DNA of 64,000 bases from Streptomyces exfoliatus (GCF_000725545.1 NZ_JNZP01000019.1:73117-137116); one strand, 5' to 3'. Shown: positions 30,831-40,366, counted from the stretch's first letter. Notes: generated by a model not told the origin, from the sequence alone. Made by a program: numbers and translations.

Positions 30831-31778
30831 ATGGGACGCCACCGTCGCGCCGGAGCCGCACCCGCCGCGGAAGACTACGCGGCCGGTACGGACGGCCCGC
30901 ACCGGGGTGCCCGCCGCAAGCGGCGCGGCACGCCCGTCCGCACCGGCCTGCTCGGCGCCTCCGCGGCGGTCGCGATGGGCGCCGTCGCCGTCGCCTCCGG
31001 CCTGCTGCCGGGCGGGGACACCTTCACCGTGGGCAGCGTCGGCACGAGCGAGCGTCCGAGCCAGTCCCGGCAGGCACCCGAGCTGATGACGCAGGGCGGG
31101 GCCTCCCAGACCCCGACCGCCGACTCGGGCCCCACCGGCACGCGTACGGGATCGAGCACGGGTACGGACGGCGGCAAGGCGGCCGCGCCGTCGGCCACCC
31201 CGTCCACGAAGCCGACTCCGAAGGTGACCCCGAAGGCCACCCCGACGAAGCCCCCGGTGACCAAGCCCGCGCCGACCGCGACCCCGAAGCCGAAGCCGAA
31301 GGTCACCGTCGCGCCCTCCACCCAGCCCCCCGCGCCGAAGCCGGCCCCGACGACCGAGGCCCCGGTGGAGAAGACCGCCGCCCCCTCCACCGCCGACCGC
31401 GGCGAGGCCGCAGAGGCGGAGGTCCTCCGCCTGGTCAACGTCGAGCGCGCCCAGGTGGGCTGCTCGCCGGTGACGGCGGACCCCGAGCTCGCGGCCCTGG
31501 CCGGGGCGTTCAGCTCGGACATGGCGGCCCGCGGCTTCTTCGACCACACGGACCCGGACGGGGCCACCCCGTGGGAGCGCGCCGAACAGGCCGGCGTCTC
31601 GGGCCTGGGCGGCGAGAACATCGCCCGCGGCCAGGCGGACGCGGCGGCCGTGATGAAGTCGTGGATGAACAGCGACGGCCACCGCGCCAACATCCTGAAC
31701 TGCGACTTCACGACCCTGGGCGTCGGCGTCCACTTCGCCGACGGCGGCCCTTGGTGGACCCAGGACTTCGGCTACTGA
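30831..31778 (+). CDS. secreted CAP/SCP-domain protein
   Basis: A 315-residue protein. The basic N-terminus and a hydrophobic segment (about residues 36-58) form a signal peptide or anchor. A long Pro/Thr/Lys/Ala-rich spacer (about 75-185) resembles a cell-wall-spanning linker. The C-terminal CAP domain has LVNVERAQVGCSPVTADPEL and the HRANILNCDFTTLGVGVHF motif. CAP proteins are secreted and of varied, mostly unknown function; there may be a disulfide between the two cysteines. It is divergent from acyP and ends at a strong terminator. Confidence 0.85.
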   Translation: MGRHRRAGAAPAAEDYAAGTDGPHRGARRKRRGTPVRTGLLGASAAVAMGAVAVASGLLPGGDTFTVGSVGTSERPSQSRQAPELMTQGGASQTPTADSGPTGTRTGSSTGTDGGKAAAPSATPSTKPTPKVTPKATPTKPPVTKPAPTATPKPKPKVTVAPSTQPPAPKPAPTTEAPVEKTAAPSTADRGEAAEAEVLRLVNVERAQVGCSPVTADPELAALAGAFSSDMAARGFFDHTDPDGATPWERAEQAGVSGLGGENIARGQADAAAVMKSWMNSDGHRANILNCDFTTLGVGVHFADGGPWWTQDFGY

Positions 31779-31796
31779 CCCGTCCGGCACGCACGC

Positions 31797-31834
31797 GTAA
31801 GGGCCCCGTCACCCTCCGGTGACGGGGCCCTTAC
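31797..31834. terminator. strong bidirectional terminator
   Basis: A perfect 17-base stem (31797-31813 with 31818-31834) and a CTCC loop between the convergent CAP and flavodoxin genes. The arms begin and end with TAA/TTA-type bases, giving short T-runs on both strands. Confidence 0.85.
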
Positions 31835-31863
31835 GTCGTACGGGCGCGCCTGTTACGGGTGCG

Positions 31864-32448
31864 TCAGGCGGCCGCGCGGCCCGCCGCGAAGGTGCGGGCG
31901 GTCGTGGCGACGCGGCGGCCGAGGTGCTCGGCCGTGGCGATGTCCGCCTTGTGGACGCCCTCGGGACCCAGATCGCTGGGGGTCTGGGCGCCGGCGCCGG
32001 AGAAGAAGCCGAGGCGGTTGAGGTCGTTCTCGGAGGAGTCGCTGGTGTTCCAGCCGGGCTTGAGGCCGAGGTTGATCCAGGTCATGCCGTGCTGTCCCGC
32101 GAGGGTCTGGAAGAACTGCAGGGTGTGCAGCTTGTCGCCGCTCTTGGAGCCGGAGTTGGTGAAGCCGGCGGCGAGCTTGTCGAGCCAGGCGTCCGCGAAC
32201 CAGCGCTTCGAGGAGGCCTCGGCGAACTGGTGGAAGGCGCCGGAGGCGGTGCCCATGTACGTCGGCGAGCCGAAGACGATCGCGTCGGAGGCGTCGAGCA
32301 GCTCCCACTCGGCCTCGGTGATGCCGTCGACCTTGATGAGGTGGACGGTGGCACCCGCGTCCGCGGCGCCGTCGCGGACGGCCTCGGCCAGGACGGCGGT
32401 GTGGCCGTAGCCGGAGTGGTAGGCGATGGAGACGACGGGGGTGGTCAC
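31864..32448 (-). CDS. flavodoxin-family NAD(P)H:quinone reductase-like protein
   Basis: A 194-residue flavodoxin fold. The FMN phosphate loop is YHSGYGHTAVLAEA, and the second loop FGSPTYMGTASGAFHQF is typical of the WrbA/flavodoxin_2-like group. It probably reduces quinones or nitro compounds. It is divergently transcribed from an HxlR-type regulator, with a palindromic operator between them, which suggests induction by electrophiles or redox stress; this is inferred from the gene pairing. Confidence 0.82.
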   Translation of the reverse strand: MTTPVVSIAYHSGYGHTAVLAEAVRDGAADAGATVHLIKVDGITEAEWELLDASDAIVFGSPTYMGTASGAFHQFAEASSKRWFADAWLDKLAAGFTNSGSKSGDKLHTLQFFQTLAGQHGMTWINLGLKPGWNTSDSSENDLNRLGFFSGAGAQTPSDLGPEGVHKADIATAEHLGRRVATTARTFAAGRAAA

Positions 32449-32492
32449 AAAGGGCTCCTCGAACAGGTCTGCGGGCGATCACCAGAAGTAGA

Positions 32493-32513
32493 GCACTAAC
32501 TTTTAGATAGCGC
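32493..32513. promoter_or_regulatory. HxlR-type operator palindrome
   Basis: A 21-base inverted repeat of pattern GCnCTAnCT-n3-AGnTAGnGC (seven of ten pairs match) in the 122-base gap between the flavodoxin and HxlR genes. It resembles the CTAACT-type sites common beside HxlR genes and is the natural binding site for the adjacent regulator. Confidence 0.55.
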
Positions 32514-32570
32514 AAGCTCCTGGGTAGCGTCTCCTCGCGGTGAGCGCTGTACGCGAGTACGCTGATGGGT

Positions 32571-32957
32571 ATGACTGACGACCTCGCCTACGACGTGTTC
32601 GCCCGGGCCTGCCCCTCGCGCGGAACGCTGGAGCACGTGACGGGGCGCTGGGGAAGCCTGACCCTGGGCGCGCTGTACGACGGGACGTTCCGCTTCAACG
32701 AGCTGCGGCGACGGATCGACGGCGTGAGCGAGAAGATGCTGTCGCAGACCCTGCACGCCCTGGAGCGTGACGGCCTCGTCCACCGCGAGGCGCAGCCGAC
32801 CAACCCGCCGCGGGTCGACTACCGGCTCACTCCGCTCGGCCGCGAGATCGCGGAGCGGCTGATCGGGCTGATCGAGCTGGTGGAGGGGCGGATGCCCGAG
32901 GTCGAGGCGGCCCGGGAGAGTTACGACGCGCACCGGGCGGCCCCGGTCACCGCCTGA
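32571..32957 (+). CDS. HxlR-family winged-helix transcriptional regulator
   Basis: A 128-residue HxlR protein: an early cysteine in ARACPSRGTLEHVTGRWG, then FRFNELRRRIDGVSEKMLSQTLHALERDGLVHRE, the recognition helix and wing. HxlR proteins such as YodB and QorR often sense redox or electrophiles through the N-terminal cysteine (here Cys12). The start may be the ATG at 32571 or 32565; neither has a strong ribosome binding site. It probably controls the divergent flavodoxin-like gene and itself. Confidence 0.83.
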   Translation: MTDDLAYDVFARACPSRGTLEHVTGRWGSLTLGALYDGTFRFNELRRRIDGVSEKMLSQTLHALERDGLVHREAQPTNPPRVDYRLTPLGREIAERLIGLIELVEGRMPEVEAARESYDAHRAAPVTA

Positions 32958-32968
32958 CGACCGTCAGG
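32953..32968. terminator. small hairpin between hxlR-type gene and mutM
   Basis: CCTGAC / GTCAGG with a GACC loop, overlapping the stop codon of the HxlR gene and lying between convergent genes. A weak terminator at best. Confidence 0.35.
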
Positions 32969-32984
32969 GTCCGAAGGACATGAC

Positions 32985-33845
32985 TCAGGCCGTCGCGCGC
33001 GGTGGACGCTGGCAGCGCGGGCAGAAGTAGCTGGAGCGGTTCATCCAGGCCCGTCGCCGCATCGGCGTGCCGCAGCGGCGGCACGGTTCGTCCTCGCGCC
33101 CGTACGCGTCGAGCGAGCGGTCGAAGTAGCCGGACTCGCCGTTGACGTTCACGTACAGGCTGTCGAAGCTGGTGCCGCCGACGGCGAGCGCCGCGTTCAT
33201 CACGTCCCGGACGTGGCCGAGGAGCTCCGCCGAGCGCGGCCGCGTCAGGGTGCCGGTCGGCCGGTCGTAGTGCAGCCGGGACCGCCAGAGCGCCTCGTCG
33301 GCGTAGATGTTGCCGACGCCGCTGATCAGCGACTGGTCGAGGAGTGCCCGCTTCACGGTCGTACGGCGCAGGCGCAGCGCGCTCTGGAAGGCGTCGTCGT
33401 CGAAGGCGGGGTCCAGGGGGTCGCGGGCGATGTGCCCGATGACGTCCGGCAGCCCGTCCGGGGTCTCGGCGTGGAGCGAGAGCCCGCCGAAGGTGCGCTG
33501 GTCGACGAAGCGGAGCTCGGTGCCGGCGGAGTCCTCGAAGCGCATCCGGATCCTGAGGTGCTTCTCGTCCGGGGCGTCCTCGGGCTGGACGAGCAGCTGA
33601 CCGCTCATGCCGAGGTGGCCGAGCACGGAGGTGCCGGTGTCGGCGAGCGGAAGCCAGAGGTACTTGCCGCGTCGCCGCGCCACCTCGAACCGCTGCCCCT
33701 TCAGCCGGGCGGCGAAGTCCGCGCCGCCCGCCGGATGGCGCCGTACGGCCCTGGGGTGCAGCACCTCGACCTCGGTCACGGTCCGTCCGGCGATCCAGCG
33801 CTCCAGACCGCGCCGTACGACCTCGACCTCGGGCAGCTCGGGCAC
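32985..33845 (-). CDS. mutM: formamidopyrimidine-DNA glycosylase MutM (Fpg)
   Basis: A 286-residue DNA repair enzyme that removes oxidised purines such as 8-oxoguanine and nicks the abasic site. The mature N-terminus PELPEVE supplies the catalytic proline, and the C-terminus has a C-x2-C-x16-C-x2-C zinc finger (CRRCGTP ... CPRC). [12 protein letters not shown] is the helix-two-turns-helix region. The GTG at 33845 puts the catalytic proline at position 2 and follows a GGAGGAG site; the frame is open to 33914. It lies after rnc, as in most actinobacteria. Confidence 0.95.
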   Translation of the reverse strand: MPELPEVEVVRRGLERWIAGRTVTEVEVLHPRAVRRHPAGGADFAARLKGQRFEVARRRGKYLWLPLADTGTSVLGHLGMSGQLLVQPEDAPDEKHLRIRMRFEDSAGTELRFVDQRTFGGLSLHAETPDGLPDVIGHIARDPLDPAFDDDAFQSALRLRRTTVKRALLDQSLISGVGNIYADEALWRSRLHYDRPTGTLTRPRSAELLGHVRDVMNAALAVGGTSFDSLYVNVNGESGYFDRSLDAYGREDEPCRRCGTPMRRRAWMNRSSYFCPRCQRPPRATA

Positions 33846-33923
33846 GGGGACTCCTCCGGACGTCGTCGACAGCGGCTCAACCCTACCGCCGCGGAATCGC
33901 CCGAAAAGAATCATCGGAAAGGA

Positions 33924-33953
33924 CGAGAACCCCGTCCGGGGACGGGGTTCTCG
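33924..33953 (-). terminator. terminator between rnc and mutM
   Basis: A perfect 13-base stem (CGAGAACCCCGTC with its complement) and a four-base loop, 22 bases past the rnc stop. Confidence 0.8.
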
Positions 33954-33974
33954 GGAAGCGGTGGGTGCCGGCTG

Positions 33975-34787
33975 TCAGGCCGACGCCGGGTGGACGTTCG
34001 GAGAGGGGTCGGCGACCTCTCCCGTTCCCGCCTCGGCCGCGGCCTCGGCCGCCGCCACGCGTTCGTCCGCGGCCGCGCGAATCGCGCGCCACGCGGACTC
34101 CGCCGCCTGCTGTTCCGCTTCCTTCTTGCTGCGGCCGGTGCCGGTGCCGTACGAGACACCACCGACGCGGGCGGCAGCAGTAAAGGTCTTCTCGTGGTCC
34201 GGACCCTCTTCGGAGACGAGGTATTCCGGCACACCCAGACCCTCGGCCGCGGTGAGTTCCTGGAGACTGGTCTTCCAGTCCAGGCCCGCACCCAGGTTCG
34301 AGGACTTCTCGATGAGCGGGTCGAAGAGCCGGTGCACCAGCTCGGACGCCGCTTCGAGGCCCTGGTCGAGATAGACCGCGCCGATCACCGCTTCAAGGGT
34401 GTCGGCGAGGATGGACGCCTTGTCCCGGCCGCCCGTGCCCTCTTCGCCCCGGCCGAGCCGGATGAAGGAGCCGAGTTCGAGTTCGCGCCCCACGTCCGCC
34501 AGCGCACGAGAGTTGACCACCGCGGCCCGCAGTTTGGCCAGCTGGCCTTCCGGCAGGTCGGGATGGGTGCGGTACAGCGTGTCCGTGACCACCAGGCCGA
34601 GCACGGAGTCCCCGAGGAACTCGAGACGCTCGTTGGTGGGCAGACCGCCGTTCTCGTACGCGTACGAACGGTGGGTCAGCGCACGCACCAGAAGGGCGGA
34701 CTCGAGCTTGTAGCCGAGCCGCCCTTCCAGAAGCGTGTGGGACGAGGCATGGTCCGTCTTGTCGTCCGTCTTGCGGGACTCAGACAT
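33975..34787 (-). CDS. rnc: ribonuclease III
   Basis: A 270-residue endoribonuclease for double-stranded RNA. The RNase III signature [16 protein letters not shown] carries the catalytic acidic residues, [20 protein letters not shown] is the second metal site, and the C-terminal double-stranded RNA-binding domain ends in [15 protein letters not shown]. In S. coelicolor this gene is absB, whose loss abolishes antibiotic production, so it is a global regulator as well as an rRNA processing enzyme. The ATG at 34787 follows a GAGAGG site. It lies 20 bases after rpmF and forms an operon with the YceD-like gene and rpmF. Confidence 0.95.
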   Translation of the reverse strand: MSESRKTDDKTDHASSHTLLEGRLGYKLESALLVRALTHRSYAYENGGLPTNERLEFLGDSVLGLVVTDTLYRTHPDLPEGQLAKLRAAVVNSRALADVGRELELGSFIRLGRGEEGTGGRDKASILADTLEAVIGAVYLDQGLEAASELVHRLFDPLIEKSSNLGAGLDWKTSLQELTAAEGLGVPEYLVSEEGPDHEKTFTAAARVGGVSYGTGTGRSKKEAEQQAAESAWRAIRAAADERVAAAEAAAEAGTGEVADPSPNVHPASA

Positions 34788-34807
34788 TGCGCCTCTCACC
34801 AGCCCAA

Positions 34808-34981
34808 TCAGACCGAGAGGACCTGGCGCTTGTTGTAGGTGCCGCAGCTCGGGCACGCGATGTGCTGCAGCTTCGGCTCCTGGCAACGCTCACACGAAAC
34901 CAGGGTGGGGACCGCAGCCTTCCACTGCGACCGGCGGTGGCGCGTGTTGCTGCGCGACATCTTCCGCTTCGGAACAGCCAC
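34808..34981 (-). CDS. rpmF: 50S ribosomal protein L32 (bL32), zinc-binding form
   Basis: A 57-residue protein starting [20 protein letters not shown]. Four cysteines at 30, 33, 43 and 46 (C-x2-C and C-x2-C) show it is the zinc-containing form; streptomycetes usually have a second, cysteine-free copy elsewhere under zinc control. The GTG at 34981 is three bases from the stop of the YceD-like gene, so translation is coupled. Confidence 0.95.
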   Translation of the reverse strand: MAVPKRKMSRSNTRHRRSQWKAAVPTLVSCERCQEPKLQHIACPSCGTYNKRQVLSV

Positions 34982-34983
34982 GG

Positions 34984-35667
34984 CTACTTCTCCTGCTTCT
35001 CGGCGGCGCTTCGGACGTCCCCGTCAGAGGCCTTGCCGCTCATGTTGTCCTTCTCATCGGTTCCCAGCGAACCGGCGAGTCCCTGCAGTGCCGCCCAACG
35101 AGCGTCGACGGCGTCATGGTGGTGGTCCGGGGTCTCGTTCAGGTTGGCTCCACACTCGGAGCACAGACCCGCACAGTCCTCCCGGCACACCGGCTGCATC
35201 GGCAGTGCGAGCACCACCGCATCACGCAGCACGGGTTCGAGGTCGAACATGCCGTCCTCGAGGGGGATCATGTCCTCGCCTTCCTCGGCCTCGTCGTCCG
35301 CGGCCGCCTTCGAGCGGCCCCGGTCGTCGGATTCGGGGTACGAGAACATCTCCTGGAAGTCCACGTCGAGACCGAGCTCGACGGGCTCCAGACACCTTAC
35401 GCACTCCCCCTCGGCCGATGCACGGGCGGTGCCTGTGACAAGCACCCCTTCCATGACCGACTCAAGACGGAGATCAATGTCCACCGGAGCGCCCTCGGGC
35501 ACTCCGATCACTCCTTCGACGCCCAGGTAACCGGGGGCCTCGACCGAACGCGAGATCCGCTGGAGGGCACCAGGACGCCGCCCCAGCTCGTGCGTGTCGA
35601 ACACGAGGGGGTTGCGGTGGTCGAGGCGCGTGCTCAGGGGTCTTCCTGCTTTCGATTCGTTTCGCAT
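34984..35667 (-). CDS. yceD: YceD/DUF177 family protein
   Basis: A protein of about 227 residues of the YceD family, which in bacteria and plastids is linked to 23S rRNA accumulation and is nearly always next to rpmF. Conserved parts are [34 protein letters not shown] and a pair of CxxC-like motifs ([13 protein letters not shown]). The middle is acidic. The start is unsure: the ATG at 35667 lacks a ribosome binding site, whereas a CTG 11 codons later, just before STRLDHRN, has an AGGAAGA site in the right place. Confidence 0.85.
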   Translation of the reverse strand: MRNESKAGRPLSTRLDHRNPLVFDTHELGRRPGALQRISRSVEAPGYLGVEGVIGVPEGAPVDIDLRLESVMEGVLVTGTARASAEGECVRCLEPVELGLDVDFQEMFSYPESDDRGRSKAAADDEAEEGEDMIPLEDGMFDLEPVLRDAVVLALPMQPVCREDCAGLCSECGANLNETPDHHHDAVDARWAALQGLAGSLGTDEKDNMSGKASDGDVRSAAEKQEK

Positions 35668-35778
35668 CGTGAGTGGCTGCCGGACGTGGGTGGGCAGCAA
35701 GGATCGCGGGCATACGCGCGACCGAAGAGCCAGGATACTGGACGCTTCGCCCAGGGCCCAATCCGGGCCCTGACGTCC

Positions 35779-36828
35779 CTACTGTCCCTGTTCGTACCGG
35801 CGCAGCTGTTCCAGGTCGATCATGCTGGTGTCGAAGAAGCTGGTCTCGTCGAGCGCGGCGCCCTGCTGCTGCGGAGCCTGCTGGACGGGCTGCTGGTACG
35901 CGTACGGGTCCTGCTGCTGGTAGCCGTACGGATCGGCCTGCTGCGGCTGCTGGTACCCGGCATAGGGGTCGGGCTGCTGCTGGACCTGCTGGTAGCCGGC
36001 GTACGGGTCGGGCTGCTGCTGCACCTGCTGGTACGCCGCGTACGGATCGCCCTGGGGTTGCTGGGACTGCTGCTGGGCCGGGATCTGGACGGGCTCGGGG
36101 TCGGAGAGCTCGGCGAGCCCGGCCAGGTAGTCGGCGTCGCTGGTGTGCGCGGAGCCGTCGAAACCGTCCTGGGCGGCCATGTGCTCGCCGAGGGCGTCGC
36201 TGGCGATCCGGCCGTGCAGCTTCTGCCGGCCCCGCCCGACGGCCTCCAGGGTCTTGCTCAGCACGGCCTCGAAGGCACCGAGCTTGGCGTCGACGTACTC
36301 GTCGGCCCGGTGGATCAGGGTCTGCGGGTCGGAGCTGTACTCGGGGGCGTCCGGGTCGGCGTAGCCGTCCTGGTCGACCCCCGGGCCGCGCCCGAGGAGC
36401 TTCTCGCGGCCCCGGTCGACGGAACCGATCGTCTTGTTGAGGACGACCTCGAAGTTGGCGAGCTTGGAGTCGACGTAGTCGTCGGCCTCCGCGCGGACCT
36501 CCTCGGCCTCGCGGCGGGCCTCGGAGAGGATCCGGTCGGCCTCCTCCTGCGACTCCCGGGCGACCTGGGTGTCGGAGACGATCGAGCCCCGCTCGGCGTG
36601 GGCGGCCTCGATGATCCGCTCGGCCTCCTGGCGGGCCCGCTCGACCAGCTGCTCCCGGCCGCCGATCAGCTCCTGGGCCTGGGCGAGGGAGCCCGGCAGG
36701 GCTTCCCGCACCTCTTCGAGCAGGGCGAGCAGCTCGGCCCGGTTGACCACGCACGATGCCGACATGGGCATGGAGCGGGCGCCCTGCACGGTCGCGACGA
36801 TCTCGTCGAGCTTCTTCTGTACGTCCAC
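35779..36828 (-). CDS. DivIVA-like/cell division initiation coiled-coil protein
   Basis: A 349-residue protein. Residues about 25-210 are coiled coil, with RARQEAERIIEAAHAERG and ESQEEADRILSEARREAEE, and two related VDSKLANFEVVLNKTI / VDAKLGAFEAVLSKTL segments that look like an internal duplication. The C-terminus is a Gln/Pro/Tyr-rich repeat region. It is commonly annotated as a cell division initiation or DivIVA-family protein; polar growth is likely its context, but direct evidence is lacking. The GTG at 36828 has a weak ribosome binding site. It lies between the coaD and yceD genes. Confidence 0.75.
   Translation of the reverse strand: MDVQKKLDEIVATVQGARSMPMSASCVVNRAELLALLEEVREALPGSLAQAQELIGGREQLVERARQEAERIIEAAHAERGSIVSDTQVARESQEEADRILSEARREAEEVRAEADDYVDSKLANFEVVLNKTIGSVDRGREKLLGRGPGVDQDGYADPDAPEYSSDPQTLIHRADEYVDAKLGAFEAVLSKTLEAVGRGRQKLHGRIASDALGEHMAAQDGFDGSAHTSDADYLAGLAELSDPEPVQIPAQQQSQQPQGDPYAAYQQVQQQPDPYAGYQQVQQQPDPYAGYQQPQQADPYGYQQQDPYAYQQPVQQAPQQQGAALDETSFFDTSMIDLEQLRRYEQGQ
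35878..36048 (-). repeat. tandem DPYAGYQQ-type coding repeats
   Basis: Five imperfect units of the DivIVA-like gene, each starting DPYA or DPYG and rich in Gln and Tyr, the first two of 13 residues (39 bases) being nearly identical. They encode a low-complexity C-terminal tail. Confidence 0.7.
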
Positions 36829-36938
36829 CGGGTGCTCGCCACTCTCTACAGCTGGATGGAGACGGACGGGACGACTGTAAGGGCAGTCGACGCCCGCCCG
36901 ACACCAGGTGACGGAGCGTCAGCGGAGATGGCCGCGCG

Positions 36939-37448
36939 TCACTTTCGCTCCAGGCGCTCGGTGAGGCGGGGAAGGACGGTCGGGGGCACCAGGTGGGAGA
37001 CGTCGCCGCCCCAGGCCGCGACCTCCTTGACCAGCGAGGAGGAGAGGAAGCTGTACGTCGGGTTGGTGGGGACGAACAGGGTCTCCACGCCCGTGAGGCC
37101 GTTGTTCATCTGCGCCATCTGGAGCTCGTAGTCGAAGTCGCTGACCGCGCGCAGTCCCTTGACGATGGCGGGGATGTCCCGCTGCTTGCAGAAGTCGACG
37201 AGCAGTCCGTGGAAGGACTCCACCTCGACGTTGCCGAAGTCGGCGGTCACCTCGCGGATCAGCTCGATCCGCTCGTCGACCGTGAACAGGCCCTTCTTCG
37301 ACTGATTGATCATCACCGCGACGTGTACGACGTCGTACAGCTTGGAGGCGCGGGCGATGATGTCGAGGTGTCCGTTGGTGATGGGGTCGAATGACCCCGG
37401 ACAGACGGCGCGGCGCAACTTGGGTCCCTCGCTCTCCGGTCCGGTCAT
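36939..37448 (-). CDS. coaD: phosphopantetheine adenylyltransferase
   Basis: A 169-residue enzyme for the penultimate step of coenzyme A synthesis, adenylating 4'-phosphopantetheine. The nucleotidyltransferase motif [15 protein letters not shown] (T/H-x-G-H), the [19 protein letters not shown] segment and [11 protein letters not shown] are all present. The ATG at 37448 overlaps the rsmD stop codon. The pairing rsmD-coaD is widely conserved. Confidence 0.95.
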   Translation of the reverse strand: MTGPESEGPKLRRAVCPGSFDPITNGHLDIIARASKLYDVVHVAVMINQSKKGLFTVDERIELIREVTADFGNVEVESFHGLLVDFCKQRDIPAIVKGLRAVSDFDYELQMAQMNNGLTGVETLFVPTNPTYSFLSSSLVKEVAAWGGDVSHLVPPTVLPRLTERLERK

Positions 37449-38026
37449 CGTGCGTCTTCGCACGTAGAGGCGGCGCGACCGTACCAAAACGTTCCCTCGC
37501 CGTAACGACGGGACCGTAGGGCCTCGAATCCGGCCGGCCAGCCGAACTCGCCGCCTCGGGTGCTGCGCTCCACGGTGACGAGGGCATCGTCGCTCAGCCA
37601 GCCCCCCGAGCGCAGTGTGAGGAGAATCTCGCGGAGATCCGCGTCCGTGACCGCGTACGGCGGGTCGAGGAAGACCAGGTCGTACGGGTCGGCCGGCGCC
37701 GGTCCCGTCACGATCTGCTCCGCTTTGCCGGTACGGAGTTCGGCACCTGGCAGGCCGATCGACCGGACGTTGTCCCGGATCGTCTTCGCGGCGCGCGGGT
37801 CCGCCTCGACGAGCAGGGCGTGGGCGGCGCCCCGGGAGAGGGCTTCGAGGCCCACGGCGCCGGAGCCCGCGTACAGGTCGGCGACGCGCGACCCGGCCAG
37901 GCCGTGGAAGGCCTCCCAGGTGGAGAAGAGGCCCTCCCGCGCGCGGTCGGAGGTGGGGCGGGTGCCGTTGCCGGGCGGCACGGCCAGGCGGCGCCCGCCG
38001 GCGGTGCCGGCGATCACGCGGGTCAT
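37445..38026 (-). CDS. rsmD: 16S rRNA (guanine-966-N2)-methyltransferase RsmD
   Basis: A 193-residue SAM-dependent methyltransferase with motif [20 protein letters not shown] and the catalytic DPPY at FLDPPYAV. It methylates G966 of 16S rRNA. It starts [14 protein letters not shown], typical of the family, and overlaps coaD by four bases. recG ends 67 bases upstream, so the three may form one transcript. Confidence 0.94.
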   Translation of the reverse strand: MTRVIAGTAGGRRLAVPPGNGTRPTSDRAREGLFSTWEAFHGLAGSRVADLYAGSGAVGLEALSRGAAHALLVEADPRAAKTIRDNVRSIGLPGAELRTGKAEQIVTGPAPADPYDLVFLDPPYAVTDADLREILLTLRSGGWLSDDALVTVERSTRGGEFGWPAGFEALRSRRYGEGTFWYGRAASTCEDAR

Positions 38027-38093
38027 CGGTGTCCTCGTCCTGCGTCGTCCAGTGCGTACGTCTCAGGATATGGCCGCGGTCGGGCCGTGGGGG

Positions 38094-40295
38094 TCAGCCC
38101 TTCTCCAGGTATTCCTCCCGCTCCTCGCTGAGGAGGGCGTCCAGGGCCGTGCGCAGGCCCGGGTGGGCGGTCAGGTCCGGGTCGGCGAGGACGAGGGCGG
38201 TGGCCTCCTCGCGGGCGGCGGTGATGACCTCCTCGTCGTCGATGACGGTGAGCACCCGCAGGGAGGAGCGGACGCCGGACTGGGCCTGGCCGAGGACGTC
38301 GCCCTCGCGGCGCTGTTCGAGGTCGATGCGGGAGAGCTCGAAGCCGTCGAGGGTGCCGGCGACGGCGTTGAGCCGCTGGCGGGCGGGGCTCGCCTCGGGC
38401 ATCTCGCTGACGAGGAGGCAGAGGCCGGGGGCGGAGCCCCGGCCGACGCGGCCGCGCAGCTGGTGGAGCTGGGAGACGCCGAAGCGGTCCGCGTCCATGA
38501 TCACCATGGCGGTGGCGTTGGGGACGTTGACACCGACCTCGATGACGGTGGTGGCGACGAGGACGTCGAGCTCGCCCGCGGCGAAGCGGCGCATCACGTC
38601 GTCCTTGTCGTCGGGGTGCATCCGGCCGTGCAGGACGGCGATCCGGAGTCCGGCGAGGGGGCCGGTGCGGAGCTTCTCGGCGATGTCGAGCACGGCGAGC
38701 GGCGGGCGCTTCTCGGCCTCGTCCTCGGCGGACGCCTTGGCCTTCTTCTTCTGGTCCTCCTCGTCGCCGATGCGCGGGCAGACCACGTACGCCTGGTGCC
38801 CCTTCCCGACCTCCTCGCGGACCCGTTCCCACGCGCGGGCGAGGAAGTGGGGTTTGTCGGCGGCGGGGACGACGTGGCTGGCGATCGGGGAGCGTCCGGC
38901 GGGCAGCTGGTCGAGGACGGAGGTCTCCAGGTCGCCGAAGACGGTCATGGCGACGGTGCGCGGAATGGGGGTGGCGGTCATGACGAGGAGGTGGGGAGGC
39001 TGCTTTCCCTTGCCCCTGAGGGCGTCGCGCTGCTCGACGCCGAAGCGGTGCTGCTCGTCGACGACGACCAGGCCCAGGTCGTGGAACTGGACCTTGTCCT
39101 CGATGAGCGCGTGCGTGCCGATGACGAGGCCCGCCTCTCCGGTGACCAGGTCGAGGAGGGCCTGCCGGCGGGCGGGGACCCCCATGGAGCCGGTGAGCAG
39201 GACGACCTTGGTGGCCCGCTCGGCGCCGCCGAGCATGCCGCCCTCGGCGAGCTCGCCCATCATCTCGGTGACCGAGCGGTGGTGCTGCTGGGCGAGGACC
39301 TCGGTGGGGGCGAGCATGGCGGCCTGTCCCCCGGAGTCGACGACGGCGAGCATCGCGCGCAGGGCCACCATCGTCTTTCCCGAGCCGACCTCGCCCTGGA
39401 GGAGGCGGTGCATGGGGTGCTCGGTGGCGAGGTCGTCGAAGATCTCCTTGGAGACCTTCTTCTGGCCGTCGGTGAGGGTGAAGGGCAGCTTGGCGTCGAA
39501 GGCGTCGAGGATGCCGCCGGGGACGGGACGCCGCGCGACGGCGGGGAGTTGGGTGTCGGCGTGCCTGCGCCGGGCGAGGGCGACCTGGAGGACGAAGGCC
39601 TCGTCCCACTTGAGACGGTCGCGGGCGGTGGCGACGTCCGCCTTGGTACGGGGCCGGTGGATCAGCCGGAGGGCTTCGGGCAGCTCGACGAGGCCGCGGC
39701 CCTCGCGCAGCGCCCCGGGGAGCGGGTCGACGGCGTCGACGGCGCCGGGCAGGACGGCGTCGACGGCCTTCGAGATCTTCCAGGACTCCAGCTTGGTGGT
39801 GGCCGGGTAGATCGGGATGAGGGCCCCGGCCCAGCTTCCGACGCTGTCGGCGGCTTCGTCGCCGTCGCCGCGGAGGAGTTCGTACGCGGGATGGGCGAGC
39901 TGGAGGCGCCGGTTGAAGAGCGAGACCTTGCCGGAGAACATCGCCCGGGTGCCGGGCAGCAGGTCCTTGTGGGGCTTGTGCACGCCCTTGCCGAAGAAGA
40001 CCAGCTGCAGACGCCCGCTGCCGTCGGTGATGGTCACTTCGAGGCGCTGGCCGCGTCCCTTGGAGCCGTTGAAGGTGAGCACGCGGGCGTCGGCGACCTG
40101 CGCGACCACCGTGACGTGCTCGTCGAGCGGCAGGTCGGAGAGGGTGGTCAGCTCCCCGCGCTCGGCGTACCGGCGGGGGTAGTGGTGGAGCAGGTCACCG
40201 ACCGTGTGCAGGTCGAGCGCCTCGGCCATGACCTTGGCGGTGGCGGGGCCGAGGGACTTCTTGAGTGGTTCGTCGAGCGCGGGCACGCGTTCCAT
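38094..40295 (-). CDS. recG: ATP-dependent DNA helicase RecG
   Basis: A 733-residue superfamily 2 helicase that reverses stalled forks and processes branched DNA. An N-terminal wedge OB fold is followed by Walker A LQGEVGSGKTMVA, motif II VVVDEQHRFG (DEQH), motif III TATPIPRT and the C-terminal helicase motifs IEVGVNVPNATAMVI and QLHQLRGRVGRG. The usual acidic insertion is a Lys-rich stretch near residue 515. The ATG at 40295 is used; a GTG three codons later is equally possible. It follows the DAK2 gene, as in many Gram-positive bacteria. Confidence 0.94.
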   Translation of the reverse strand: MERVPALDEPLKKSLGPATAKVMAEALDLHTVGDLLHHYPRRYAERGELTTLSDLPLDEHVTVVAQVADARVLTFNGSKGRGQRLEVTITDGSGRLQLVFFGKGVHKPHKDLLPGTRAMFSGKVSLFNRRLQLAHPAYELLRGDGDEAADSVGSWAGALIPIYPATTKLESWKISKAVDAVLPGAVDAVDPLPGALREGRGLVELPEALRLIHRPRTKADVATARDRLKWDEAFVLQVALARRRHADTQLPAVARRPVPGGILDAFDAKLPFTLTDGQKKVSKEIFDDLATEHPMHRLLQGEVGSGKTMVALRAMLAVVDSGGQAAMLAPTEVLAQQHHRSVTEMMGELAEGGMLGGAERATKVVLLTGSMGVPARRQALLDLVTGEAGLVIGTHALIEDKVQFHDLGLVVVDEQHRFGVEQRDALRGKGKQPPHLLVMTATPIPRTVAMTVFGDLETSVLDQLPAGRSPIASHVVPAADKPHFLARAWERVREEVGKGHQAYVVCPRIGDEEDQKKKAKASAEDEAEKRPPLAVLDIAEKLRTGPLAGLRIAVLHGRMHPDDKDDVMRRFAAGELDVLVATTVIEVGVNVPNATAMVIMDADRFGVSQLHQLRGRVGRGSAPGLCLLVSEMPEASPARQRLNAVAGTLDGFELSRIDLEQRREGDVLGQAQSGVRSSLRVLTVIDDEEVITAAREEATALVLADPDLTAHPGLRTALDALLSEEREEYLEKG

Positions 40296-40366
40296 TCCAC
40301 ACCAAGGGACCGACAGTCGCGTCCAGGCTGTGGACAACCGGGTTCGGGTCGGCCCCCGGCAGGGGG

